Shown here: positions 56,523-64,000 of the stretch, piece after piece
Layout of the letters: every line of letters starts with the position of its first letter
Numbering within the stretch: position 1 is the first letter of the stretch
Origin: Aggregatimonas sangjinii
Lineage (GTDB): Bacteria > Bacteroidota > Bacteroidia > Flavobacteriales > Flavobacteriaceae
Direction of reading: 5' to 3'
Assembly: GCF_005943945.1 (NCBI RefSeq)
Contig: NZ_CP040710.1
Location: 1,995,001-2,059,000 of the forward strand
Length of the DNA stretch: 64,000 nucleotides
Position numbers and translations under genes: made by a program
Notes under the pieces: generated by a model
The model's database searches: none
What the model saw: only the letters and a program-made list of their open reading frames with translations
Told to the model about the DNA's origin: nothing

Positions 56523-56543
56523 GTTGACAGAATCGTTGACAGT
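56523..56543 (+). repeat. Right arm-site-like repeat of the integrative element
   Basis: GTTGACAGA then ATC then GTTGACAGT, in the same orientation as 46948-46968. It lies between the integrase start codon and attR and probably binds the integrase N-terminal domain. Confidence 0.75.
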
Positions 56544-56650
56544 AAAGGTATGATTTGTTATAGGTTTAGAGTCAAATAGATATTAGGAATTATCAACAAC
56601 CTCTTGATATATAGGTTGTTTAGATAATTAGTATCCAATAGGATATATAA

Positions 56651-56673
56651 GGTTCAAAACCCTCTTCCTCCGC
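56651..56673 (+). other. Attachment site attR of the 9.8-kb element
   Basis: Matches the tRNA-Ser 3' end (46881-46903) at 21 of 23 positions. It is followed at 56681-56716 by a hairpin (AAAGCTCGGTTTTC/GAAAATCGGGCTTTT) and T run, like a tRNA terminator. Confidence 0.85.
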
Positions 56674-56680
56674 TTAGAGC

Positions 56681-56716
56681 AAAGCTCGGTTTTCGTAGAA
56701 AATCGGGCTTTTGTTT
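56681..56716 (+). terminator. Terminator-like hairpin following the second att copy
   Basis: Near-complementary arms with loop GTA, followed by TTGTTTTT. It was probably the tRNA-Ser terminator before the 9.8-kb element entered. Confidence 0.7.
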
Positions 56717-56831
56717 TTAGGAACGTTGAAAACCCAAGTTTTCAATAGTGGATAAATGCAAAAGCCCGAAAATCGCCAAGCGATTTCGAGCTTTATTATC
56801 AGGTGGGGAGGTCGTAAGGAAAACCGAAGGT

Positions 56832-56849
56832 AATCCCTCTTCCTCCGCC
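56832..56849 (+). other. Third copy of the tRNA-Ser 3' end (att)
   Basis: AATCCCTCTTCCTCCGCC, identical in the core to the tRNA. It is followed by an AAACCC/GGGTTTT hairpin (56858-56884). About 75 bases from here onward resemble imperfectly the sequence after the fourth copy at 59030. Confidence 0.8.
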
Positions 56850-56857
56850 AAAAAAGG

Positions 56858-56884
56858 AAACCCACAACTATCGTTTTGGGTTTT
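56858..56884 (+). terminator. Terminator-like hairpin following the third att copy
   Basis: AAACCC and GGGTTTT arms around a 14-base loop, then GGTTT. Weaker than the hairpins after copies one and two. Confidence 0.5.
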
Positions 56885-56984
56885 GGTTTAAATTATAGCT
56901 GAGCCAAGGTGAATACTTAAATCAGTTTCATTTAAATTTTTAAGCCTTTCTTTTATGGTAGATAGTTGATTCATTCTTTAGCCA

Positions 56985-58247
56985 CTATTCTATTCTCTTT
57001 ATTTCTTTTTGAATCGCTTTTACTATATGTCCTGGTATGTTTAATTCTTCAGCGATCTCAATCCACTTAGGAATCAATGCCTGTACCTCCTCAATAATAC
57101 CTTTTGGATTTTTAATAACAAATTCTTCTGCTATCGCAAGCATATCTTTCATACCGATCTCTGTCCGCTTTCCATAAATAGACAAAGCCCTAGAGGTAGC
57201 TTTAAATGTGAATAGCGGATTGAGCGCATAAGTCAAATCATATGCAGGTGCTAAATTCCAACTATCTTTTTCTTTGTCATAAATAAAACTATGGTTCTTT
57301 AAATGGTCGTCTATATTTCTAAATACGACATTAAAAACCATTCGCTTGAACAATTGCTGTAAATCTTTATGTGGAACTTCTAATCCTAAGGCCACTTTAA
57401 AAACATTCTCATAGGAAGAGTTCTCCGGTTGACTTTTAAAATCCCAACCCGTTAAACCTGTTACGGTTAATATGTGCTGTTTTTCTCCGTGTTGTCTATC
57501 ATATCTAAGTGTTGCAAAGTGCTTTTTTTCTATCAGCTTTGATGGCATCATATCAACACCTGCTTCTTGCGCTAATAAATAATAGGCATATTCTACTTTT
57601 TCTTTATTGTAGCCATCGCTATCATCAAGGTGTAGCTTAACTAGATAGTGATTGTAGTCCTCGCTTGTTTCCCTATCTCCAGCGATGATTTTACCAGTTT
57701 CTTTATGTTCGGATATTAAGATTTTAGGTCTAGCTCCACCTGCAGACGTTCCTATTTTGAAAACGTTAAGCAAAGACAATTCATCAAGGGCTGCCCCGGA
57801 TGTATCTTCCTTAAGTCTTAATACTTTTTCTAAGATGTTAATGATTTCATCGATGTTTATAGATGATGTAGTAGGTAGCTCTTTTACGGGTTTGTACTCT
57901 ATGGCTCCCATACCGCGATCCGCTACATAAGCCAACTGTTGCAATGGTGTTACCTTTTGGATGCCTCTTGCTGTTAACCATTCTTGGAAAATGATATTTC
58001 CAAAAGTGTCTGGCAGGGAATCGGCTATCATTGGTGGCAAACCTTGAAACGTATCATGTTGGTATTCCGTAAATACCTGCGCTGGTTTGGTACGTTTGAA
58101 AATAAAAGGAAATAGTTTTGAAAATTCGCCACTGTCCAGGAATTCTGGATTGTATTGAAAAAAGGATTTGCCCTGATTTATATCATAGCCTAATTTGCCA
58201 ATCTCTTGGCCAAATACAATAATATCTATGATTTTATCCCTAGCCAT
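56985..58247 (-). CDS. hipA: HipA toxin, serine/threonine kinase
   Basis: HipA phosphorylates glutamyl-tRNA synthetase in E. coli and induces persistence. The 420-residue protein has the HipA N-terminal domain, the P-loop-like autophosphorylation segment GTSAGGARPKIL, the catalytic NIDDHLKNHSF (about 312) and the metal-binding AYDLTYALN. All kinase signatures look intact. It follows hipB by 3 bases in a hipB-hipA operon. Confidence 0.93.
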   Translation of the reverse strand: MARDKIIDIIVFGQEIGKLGYDINQGKSFFQYNPEFLDSGEFSKLFPFIFKRTKPAQVFTEYQHDTFQGLPPMIADSLPDTFGNIIFQEWLTARGIQKVTPLQQLAYVADRGMGAIEYKPVKELPTTSSINIDEIINILEKVLRLKEDTSGAALDELSLLNVFKIGTSAGGARPKILISEHKETGKIIAGDRETSEDYNHYLVKLHLDDSDGYNKEKVEYAYYLLAQEAGVDMMPSKLIEKKHFATLRYDRQHGEKQHILTVTGLTGWDFKSQPENSSYENVFKVALGLEVPHKDLQQLFKRMVFNVVFRNIDDHLKNHSFIYDKEKDSWNLAPAYDLTYALNPLFTFKATSRALSIYGKRTEIGMKDMLAIAEEFVIKNPKGIIEEVQALIPKWIEIAEELNIPGHIVKAIQKEIKRIE

Positions 58248-58250
58248 CTT

Positions 58251-58514
58251 TTAATACAATGAAATATCATTTTGATCAACAATGACTTTATCTATTTGAT
58301 TGGCAATAGATTGTAATAATCCAAAATGGTTTGCTACTTTTAGAACATTATCAAGTGTAGCATTTTTACCATTCTCGATGTTTTGAATGGTGGTGCTAGA
58401 GACATCAAGCACTTCCGCAAGTTCGTCTCTAGATAGCTCATTTGATTTACGAAGTGCCTTACAGGCTTCACCAATCTTGACTTTCACATCTTTTATTGTA
58501 GTAATTTCTAACAT
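58251..58514 (-). CDS. hipB: HipB antitoxin, XRE-type regulator
   Basis: This 87-residue DNA-binding protein has a Cro/C1 helix-turn-helix (LRKSNELSRDELAEVLDVSSTTIQNIENGKN). It neutralises HipA and represses the hipBA promoter. Upstream, inverted half-sites TATAATGGT (58525-58533) and ACCATTATA (58561-58569) flank and overlap the promoter box at 58554-58561. Confidence 0.93.
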   Translation of the reverse strand: MLEITTIKDVKVKIGEACKALRKSNELSRDELAEVLDVSSTTIQNIENGKNATLDNVLKVANHFGLLQSIANQIDKVIVDQNDISLY

Positions 58515-58524
58515 ATTGTACCAA

Positions 58525-58569
58525 TATAATGGTTAAATATAGGTATTTAAATCCAAATTTACCATTATA
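58525..58569 (-). promoter_or_regulatory. hipBA promoter and operator
   Basis: Minus-strand TAAATTTG (58554-58561) is a perfect -7 box. It touches one of two inverted 9-base half-sites, TATAATGGT (58525-58533) and ACCATTATA (58561-58569), so HipB bound there would block RNA polymerase. Confidence 0.6.
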
Positions 58570-58752
58570 ACACCAAATGAATTGTTAGTAATATTACTAT
58601 TCCGAGCTGTATCGTATGAAAGTAGAGCCATTCAACTTTAATAAACTTTCGAGAAAAGTACCGATTATCGGTACTAATCCAATGAGTTTTCTACGACTTG
58701 TTCCTTAGAATATAGTTTGAAATGATTTATAGGAATTTGCGCATCTATCTTA

Positions 58753-58913
58753 GAGACTGTTTGGAAATATCTCGCTTATTTTCTTAGGGCCTCTTTTTGC
58801 GCCTTATTTCGTTAAAATTTTTGACCGTAGCGCTGCTATGCTGAAAAATTTTGCCTCATAATGCATCAAAAATAGACCATAACAATTCTAACGACATATT
58901 TCCAAACAGTCTC
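58753..58913 (-). mobile_element. 161-bp MITE, copy B
   Basis: GAGACTGTTTGGAAATAT opens and ATATTTCCAAACAGTCTC closes the element, flanked by TTA on both sides (58750-58752, 58914-58916). Inverted relative to copy A, same length, about 89 percent identical by eye. Confidence 0.88.
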
Positions 58914-59029
58914 TTATAAAGTATTCTTGAAATTCTTAAATTTTTCTCAAAAAGGGCCTAATTTGGTGTCAGTAAATTTTGAAGGTCCTTTAAGCCCTAT
59001 ATACGCTATAAAAACGAGAATTTGGATAG

Positions 59030-59045
59030 TTCCTCTTCCTCCGCC
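59030..59045 (+). other. Fourth, outermost copy of the tRNA-Ser 3' end (att)
   Basis: TTCCTCTTCCTCCGCC, the rightmost repeat. The following bases (GAAACCCACAACTATC) match those after the third copy, so this was probably the original chromosomal junction. Confidence 0.75.
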
Positions 59046-59338
59046 AAAATGAAACCCACAACTATCTTTGTTGATTTTTTATTTTAAATTGTAGCTGATG
59101 CTACGGTTCAAAGTTATATTCTAAACCAAAAACGAGGCATACTTTTTTAATGTGGCCAGAGTTCTGTGACAGCTCAAAATTGTTAACGAATTATTCGATA
59201 CCGTCAAGCTTGTCTAATGAATAATCCTAACTTCCACGGAAAATTTTTAAAGGTATGGAATGACTTCTTGCGATGTACAAATCGCAAGGGGCAAGTCTGC
59301 AAAAATCCTAGGATGCGGTACCCATACCTTATATAACT

Positions 59339-59378
59339 TAAAAGTCCTTCGTGTAAACAAGGGACTTTTATTATTTTT
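59339..59378 (+). terminator. Hairpin with T-rich tail
   Basis: AAAAGTCCTT and AAGGGACTTTT arms with a 9-base loop, then ATTATTTTT. No gene is seen just upstream; a small RNA ending here is possible. Confidence 0.45.
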
Positions 59379-59511
59379 CACACCTATGTGCCTACGATGG
59401 CGTCTCGAACAACCTTACAGTTCTGTTCTGACTTGTATTTAAAGAAGCAAGATTCTTAATTTTTGATTGTTAAAAGAGCTGCACCAAAACGAAATTACCC
59501 TGTTGTCTGAT

Positions 59512-61080
59512 ATGAATAAAGAAAATCCCAGTCTTTACAAAAACACTTTTTTTCTTCTATTCGTCGTCGCAACCTTTATATCCAATACTGGCACTTGGCT
59601 ATTTACAGTAGGTTCCGGATGGTTGATGACCGAATTGGATTCATCTGCATTTATGGTATCATTGGTTCAAACCGCTACGTTGATACCCTTATTTCTTTTG
59701 GCACTTCCGACCGGTGCTCTAGGAGATCTTTACAATCAAAAAAAAATCATTATCATTTCGCAAAGTCTACTGGTGATCAACACCCTTATTTTCGCATACA
59801 TCGTATACTTGGACAAAGCGACCGTATTTCTCTTACTGTTTTTCACATTGCTTAACGGTATTGGTGCAGCCTTCTCTCGTCCGGTTCTTGCAGCGCTTAC
59901 CCCACAACTTGTTCCCAAGTCACAACTGAGAACAGCGGTGAATCTGACCGGCATTGCCTACAATTTAAGCAGGGCGCTAGGCCCTATTCTAGGAGGGGCC
60001 TTAATAACAATGTACGCCTTAGACCTCCCTTTTTGGATCGATGCGCTCTCTTTCGGAGCAGTAGTCCTAGTCATCTCGTTTTGGAAACGCGACTCAAAGA
60101 ACGAGGAACTTCCAGGGCAAAAATTAACCCATTCTATGGGCGATTCCATTCGTTTTCTGAGATACACGCCTGCGCTACACCACAGTATTATAAGGGCGCT
60201 GCTATTCTTCTTTCCAGCCGCCGCGCTTTGGGCGTTCATGCCTTTGATCGCAAAAGAGCAGTTCAGCGGAGGAGCCGACCTTTACGGTTATTTATTGGGC
60301 GCTTCAGGAATTGGCGCCGTTACAAGCGTTTCTTTTTCCAATTCCATCACCCGAATATTAGGAGCCAGTCGGTTGACAATGGTCGTATCCATACTACTTG
60401 GGTTATGCCTCTTATTTCTAGGCTTTACCACTTCAAAGTATTATGCCATAAGTATTTGTTTTGTAGCGGGCGTATGTTGGCAACTATCCTTCACGAGTAT
60501 TATGACTTCTGCACAATATGCCCTGCCGAAATGGTACGGTGCACGAGGCATAGCCTATTTTCTGATGGCCATGTCCGGAAGCATGGGTATAGGAAGTGCC
60601 TTGTGGGGTTTGTTTGCGGATCAGACAAGTTTGCAATACGGGCTGTATGGGGCGGGTATCGCCAGTGTCGTAATTGCCTTGGTTGCACTGAGATTTCCGT
60701 TAGATCTTGCAAAAGATCTTAATTTTAAGAGGGCTTCCGGACTCTCAGAAAAGCCTTTTTCCGAAATGAAGGACGAAGGAGGTTGGGTTATGGTTCATAT
60801 TAGTTACACCGTATCCCCAAAAATTAGATGGGAAGCTATGGAGAAAATCAGTGCACTGAAGAATAAGCGCTATCGAGAAGGGGCTCGACACTGGAGACTA
60901 TTTTCCCCAGAAATTGAAGAAAATCAACTGATTGAAATCTTCTATAAAACCTCCTTGAGTCAGCTTATCAGACATCAAAAGCAGGTAACGGTACACGACA
61001 AGGAATCCGAAGAGAAACTGAATAAATGGATTACGGAAAACGGAGGCGAGGTTAAACGTGAATATTTTCAAGAAATGTAG
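59512..61080 (+). CDS. MFS exporter with fused C-terminal ferredoxin-like domain
   Basis: The ATG at 59512 is preferred over the TTG at 59467, giving 522 residues. About ten to twelve membrane helices of the MFS_3 (EntS-like) group: opening NTFFLLFVVATFISNTGTWLFTV, the loop ALPTGALGDLYNQKKII, and FSRPVLAALTPQLVPKSQLRTAVNLTG. The last 110 residues form a soluble domain (GWVMVHISYTVSPKIRWEAMEKISALK...REGARHWRLF) like antibiotic-biosynthesis-monooxygenase-type dimeric folds, normal for this subfamily. Substrates of relatives include siderophores and drugs; unknown here. Confidence 0.85.
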   Translation: MNKENPSLYKNTFFLLFVVATFISNTGTWLFTVGSGWLMTELDSSAFMVSLVQTATLIPLFLLALPTGALGDLYNQKKIIIISQSLLVINTLIFAYIVYLDKATVFLLLFFTLLNGIGAAFSRPVLAALTPQLVPKSQLRTAVNLTGIAYNLSRALGPILGGALITMYALDLPFWIDALSFGAVVLVISFWKRDSKNEELPGQKLTHSMGDSIRFLRYTPALHHSIIRALLFFFPAAALWAFMPLIAKEQFSGGADLYGYLLGASGIGAVTSVSFSNSITRILGASRLTMVVSILLGLCLLFLGFTTSKYYAISICFVAGVCWQLSFTSIMTSAQYALPKWYGARGIAYFLMAMSGSMGIGSALWGLFADQTSLQYGLYGAGIASVVIALVALRFPLDLAKDLNFKRASGLSEKPFSEMKDEGGWVMVHISYTVSPKIRWEAMEKISALKNKRYREGARHWRLFSPEIEENQLIEIFYKTSLSQLIRHQKQVTVHDKESEEKLNKWITENGGEVKREYFQEM

Positions 61081-61293
61081 TCATCCTAGTAAGCCTTAAA
61101 ATAAAAAACCCTAATGAAATCGTAGAAAAAAATTGATTATAGGACGGTTCGTAAATAATTAACTTTATTACCGGTAGTACGTGCATTGGGGCGGCGCTTA
61201 GCCTCACTGCAGTGAACCTACTTATCAAAAACTCCAAGGGATACTGGAAACGTTATCTATGAACTAATTATATGGCCTGTACCTAAGCTCACA

Positions 61294-61764
61294 TCACTTC
61301 ACTATTCGATTTCCATAAAAATCGATCAATGCCTTTCGCCAAGATTCCGGAAAGGCCTGTTTCTTCAGCGCTTCCATATCATAGGCCATTAGCAAGGATT
61401 TGGAAATAGCAACGATTCTCCGGTTTTTTTTACTATAAATCCTTCCCTCGCAGAGTACCCGGTCTTCCAGCAATTCTATTATATCTAGTGTAACCATAAC
61501 TTGATCTGGAAAGGTGACCGGAAAAATATACTTGCAATCTTGCCAAGCCAGAATAGGAACTAACTTTTTGAACTCGAAGTCACCCGCATGTATTTTTTCG
61601 AACATCGCGATACGCGCGGATTCTATCCATCGTAGATAAACGGTATTGTTCACGTGTTTGGCCGCATCCATATTGCCCCATTGTACGGGCAGCTCTAAAT
61701 ACACATAGGCCGTGGAAAAACTTTCGATTTCCTCTTGGGTAAAGTCATCATTATTTTTCAACAT
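61294..61764 (-). CDS. Acyl-CoA thioesterase, hotdog fold (4HBT family)
   Basis: This 156-residue protein carries the family motif LPVQWGNMDAAKHVNNTVYLRWIESARI near the N-terminus, with Asp and HVNN as in FadM/YbgC-type thioesterases. Cytosolic. It would hydrolyse acyl-CoA or acyl-ACP; chain length is unknown. It is divergent from the acyl-CoA ligase gene next door (178 bases apart), which suits a shared role in acyl-CoA balance. Confidence 0.88.
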   Translation of the reverse strand: MLKNNDDFTQEEIESFSTAYVYLELPVQWGNMDAAKHVNNTVYLRWIESARIAMFEKIHAGDFEFKKLVPILAWQDCKYIFPVTFPDQVMVTLDIIELLEDRVLCEGRIYSKKNRRIVAISKSLLMAYDMEALKKQAFPESWRKALIDFYGNRIVK

Positions 61765-61942
61765 ATACAGGATTAGGATGAATGTATTGCACGTTTCTAT
61801 GCCTCAAAATCAGATCTAAAGATAGGCTACTATCTTCAAATTTTCCTCCACGCTTTTTCCCCGAAAATTGTCTATCTTGTTAGACTATGGTATTTCTGCA
61901 TATCTCTAATGTACAAACCGTACATCATAAATCATAAAGCCA

Positions 61943-63493
61943 ATGCTCAACTTAGCCACCTTACTCGAAAACAGCGCCTTCAAATTCCCCAATAAAATAG
62001 CTTTTACCTTTATGGATACCAGCCTTAGTTTTGCCCAAATCAATGCGGCTGCTAATCAGGTAGCCAATGGCTTGGTTGCCATCGGTATTCAACCGGGTGA
62101 TAAAGTTGCGCTAAGCTGTTTCAATCTCCCCTATTTCCCAATAATCTATAATGGTATTCTTAAAGCCGGAGCCGCCGTAGTGCCGCTTAGTGTGCTTCTA
62201 AAGGCAGATGAAATCAAATACCATTTAGAGAACAGTGAGGCCAAGGCCTATTTCTGTTTTGAGGGCACCGAGGAACTTCCGATGGGCAAAATGGGACATG
62301 CCGGTTTTACCGAAACTACCGATTGCAAGCATTTTTACATGATTATGTCCAAACCGGAAATGCCCGCCCCGATTGAAGGTATTAAAACTCTAGGCAGCCT
62401 TATGGTCGGACAACCCGCTCATTTCGATACGGTACCGACAGCGGCTACCGATACGGCGGTAATCGTCTATACGTCGGGTACGACAGGCAAGCCCAAGGGT
62501 GCGGAACTGTCGCATTCCAACTTGATAATGAACACTGTCCTGAGTTCAAATCTTTTTGATGCGAAAGCCGAGGATACCTTTTTAATCGTTTTACCGTTGT
62601 TCCATATTTTTGCGATGACGGTCTTAATGAATGCCGGATTGTATGTTGGGGCCACCTCGATTTTAATGCCACGTTTTGATGCGGAGGGCGTTCTACAACT
62701 AATGGATGCCCACAAGGTTACGGTATTCGCCGGAGTACCAACTATGTATTGGGGCCTTAACAGCTATTTGGACCAAAACGAATATGATATCTCCTCGATC
62801 AAGAAAACCTTGAAAGGGTGTCTCTCCGGAGGTGCCTCCCTACCGATACCGGTTCTCGAAAAATTCGAAAAACACTTTGAGGTCGCTATTCTAGAAGGCT
62901 ATGGGATGTCCGAAGGTTCTCCGGTCGTCACCTTCAATCAATACGATGTGGGTACAAAAGCCGGTTCTATTGGAACTCCGGTCTGGGGCGTACAAGTGAA
63001 GCTGGTAGATGAAGAAGGTAATGACGTGGCCGCCGGGGAAAAAGGAGAGCTGCTCTACAAAGGGCATAACGTGATGAAGGGATATTATAATGATCCCGAG
63101 GCGACCGAGCAGACCATTCAAAATGGGTGGTTACACTCTGGAGACATTGCAGTGAAGGATGAGGACGGATTCTACTATATCGTAGACCGAACGAAAGATA
63201 TGATCATTCGTGGTGGACTTAATGTTTATCCTCGTGAAGTCGAAGAGGTCATGATGAAACATCCTGCGGTATCAATGGTGGCCGTAATCGGTGTCCCGGA
63301 TGATGAGAAGGGTGAAGAAATAAAGGCATTCGTGGTACTCAACGAGGGCGATACCGCCTCGAAGCAGGAATTGATGGAATATACAAAAGCAAATATTGCG
63401 GCTTATAAGTATCCGCGTATCATTACATTGACCGATGCACTACCGATGAGCGCCACTGGCAAAATCCTGAAAAAAGAATTACGCAAAGTTTAG
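61943..63493 (+). CDS. Acyl-CoA ligase (AMP-binding enzyme family)
   Basis: This 516-residue ligase activates a carboxylic acid as acyl-AMP and then forms the CoA thioester. Motifs: P-loop YTSGTTGKPKGAELSHSN (about residue 176), YGMSEGSPVVTFN, NGWLHSGDIAVKDEDGFYYIVDRTKDMIIRGGLNVYPREVEEV, and the catalytic Lys in SATGKILKKELRK near the end. The pattern fits long-chain fatty acid or related substrates, not acetate. Full length. Confidence 0.93.
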   Translation: MLNLATLLENSAFKFPNKIAFTFMDTSLSFAQINAAANQVANGLVAIGIQPGDKVALSCFNLPYFPIIYNGILKAGAAVVPLSVLLKADEIKYHLENSEAKAYFCFEGTEELPMGKMGHAGFTETTDCKHFYMIMSKPEMPAPIEGIKTLGSLMVGQPAHFDTVPTAATDTAVIVYTSGTTGKPKGAELSHSNLIMNTVLSSNLFDAKAEDTFLIVLPLFHIFAMTVLMNAGLYVGATSILMPRFDAEGVLQLMDAHKVTVFAGVPTMYWGLNSYLDQNEYDISSIKKTLKGCLSGGASLPIPVLEKFEKHFEVAILEGYGMSEGSPVVTFNQYDVGTKAGSIGTPVWGVQVKLVDEEGNDVAAGEKGELLYKGHNVMKGYYNDPEATEQTIQNGWLHSGDIAVKDEDGFYYIVDRTKDMIIRGGLNVYPREVEEVMMKHPAVSMVAVIGVPDDEKGEEIKAFVVLNEGDTASKQELMEYTKANIAAYKYPRIITLTDALPMSATGKILKKELRKV

Positions 63494-63925
63494 AATGACG
63501 TCCTGTATTCCTATTAGTATTGAGTTCTATCCTTGTTTATCTTTTTGATTTCAAGAGACGGTCCGCCGTCTCACGGCTTCTACTATGATAACCTTTTCCA
63601 AAGGACTATGGCACTTCAGATTAATCACCTTAATATATTCAAATAATAAGAGACCTTATCATATAAAAAGGTTCCTCTGAGCAATTTAGCGCAAACTACG
63701 CTGTCCCGCCTGCCGAATCTCGATTATCAGGCAAATTTAAAGTGCCATTACAGATTTTTAGTTGGGCAACATCCTTCTAATTGCGATTTAACCCCAATGG
63801 CTGTGGGTCTTGGGTCTATCTTAGCAAACTCCTGAAAACATAGTTTTGTCACCTTAATTCACTTTATAGAAAGTTGGATGAACGGTAAGAAATTTCGGAT
63901 AAAAACCAAAACCTATGAATTTTTA
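63494..63925. other. Intergenic region
   Basis: 432 bases with a short hairpin (GAGACGG/CCGTCTC, 63555-63572) lacking a T run and weak inverted TGGCACTT/AAGTGCCA sequences. No gene or RNA recognised. Confidence 0.5.
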
Positions 63926-64000
63926 TTAATAAGCGAGTGGAAACATTTCTTCAACTTTGCTACTGTAAAAACCCTCAAAATCTTTTCTAATGACAAACAC
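63926..64000 (-). CDS. C-terminal tail of a gene entering from the right edge
   Basis: The minus strand reads VFVIRKDFEGFYSSKVEEMF then PLAY and a stop at 63926. The residues look like a real protein end, but 24 codons are too few to name a family. Confidence 0.4.
   Translation of the reverse strand: MFVIRKDFEGFYSSKVEEMFPLAY

Larger units (their letters stand above)
46881..56673. mobile_element. Integrative element of about 9.8 kb at tRNA-Ser
   Basis: The element is bounded by attL (46881-46903) and attR (56651-56673). Gene order, all minus strand from the right end: tyrosine integrase, unknown 350-residue protein, excisionase-like HTH, HUH replication protein, type IIG restriction-modification enzyme, unknown 168-residue protein, membrane pentapeptide-like protein. 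The sequence is visibly AT-richer than both flanks. Paired GTTGACAG motifs lie just inside both ends. No relaxase/mobilisation or conjugation genes are seen, so it is a small self-integrating and possibly self-replicating element that would need help to transfer. Confidence 0.85.
56510..56984. other. Intergenic region with two att copies and remnants
   Basis: The 475 bases hold the right arm sites, attR (56651-56673), a terminator-like hairpin (56681-56716), a 158-base remnant and the third att copy (56832-56849). No gene is supported. Confidence 0.7.
56850..59045. mobile_element. Att-bounded compartment carrying hipBA and a MITE
   Basis: Direct repeats of the tRNA-Ser 3' end at 56832-56849 and 59030-59045 bound a 2.2-kb segment with hipBA and no integrase. 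It is best read as an older integrated element stripped to its addiction module, or a cis-mobilisable element that uses a neighbour's integrase. Confidence 0.65.
58515..59511. other. Intergenic region with MITE and fourth att copy
   Basis: This stretch of almost 1 kb holds the hip promoter, the second MITE (58753-58913), the outermost att copy (59030-59045) and, near 59339-59378, a hairpin AAAAGTCCTT/AAGGGACTTTT with a T-rich tail. No gene is supported. Confidence 0.7.

Noticed and set aside
46881-59045. A full prophage at tRNA-Ser
   Set aside because: No capsid, tail, terminase or lysis genes are present in the region.
59260-59442. A 60-codon open frame before the MFS gene
   Set aside because: It overlaps a hairpin and has unlikely residue content for a gene.
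1-64000. CRISPR arrays or rRNA genes
   Set aside because: No regularly spaced repeat array and no ribosomal RNA sequence were recognised; the only short tandem repeat is at 39692.

Overview
The window comes from a member of the Bacteroidota, most likely a marine Flavobacteriaceae. The evidence is a large secreted nuclease ending in a type IX secretion (T9SS) sorting tail and carrying SprB-type repeats, several promoters with the Bacteroidetes -7 box TAnnTTTG, LolA/LptG-like envelope genes of flavobacterial type, and a RibBA whose GTP cyclohydrolase half has lost its zinc cysteines. Species cannot be fixed from the sequence alone.

Layout. 1-14300 is core chromosome: the front part of a degenerate histidine-kinase-like protein, a dipeptidase lipoprotein, a DUF72 protein, a BNR-repeat exoprotein, the cysE-cysM cysteine pair, an Nramp-like transporter lacking the usual metal ligands, two small unknown genes and a Tat-exported aminotransferase. 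14300-15900 is a gene-poor patch with a dispersed-repeat hairpin and a duplicated 3' end of the next gene. 15902-31979 holds comM/yifB, a tilS-dsbD-penicillin acylase operon, a lipase, pabB, an acyltransferase-like membrane protein, a CDGSH protein, lpd, an ankyrin protein, an NhaC antiporter, thiol peroxidase and a DgkA-type kinase. 32069-38340 is a co-directional run ftsK, lolA-like, lptF/G-like, ribBA. 38337-41235 has a DegT aminotransferase, a nitroreductase and a TauE/SafE permease on the minus strand. 41580-46697 is a 1,706-residue secreted protein with two different nuclease domains.

46818-59045 is the accessory region. A tRNA-Ser(UGA) gene is followed by an integrated element of about 9.8 kb carrying a tyrosine integrase, an excisionase-like helix-turn-helix protein, an HUH (Rep_1-like) replication protein, a single-chain type IIG restriction-modification enzyme and two unknown cargo genes, one a membrane protein with pentapeptide-like repeats. 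The tRNA 3' end is repeated three more times downstream (about 56651, 56832 and 59030), so this locus looks like a stack of successive insertions; the outermost compartment holds a hipBA toxin-antitoxin pair and a 161-bp MITE. A second copy of the same MITE lies at 41319-41479, in opposite orientation and with its own 3-bp target duplication.

59046-64000 returns to the chromosome: an MFS exporter with a fused C-terminal domain, a hotdog thioesterase, an acyl-CoA ligase and the tail of a gene running off the right edge. The best candidates for something new are the serial tRNA-Ser insertion array with matching integrase arm sites, the unknown cargo pair beside the restriction enzyme, the dual-nuclease T9SS protein, and the MITE family.
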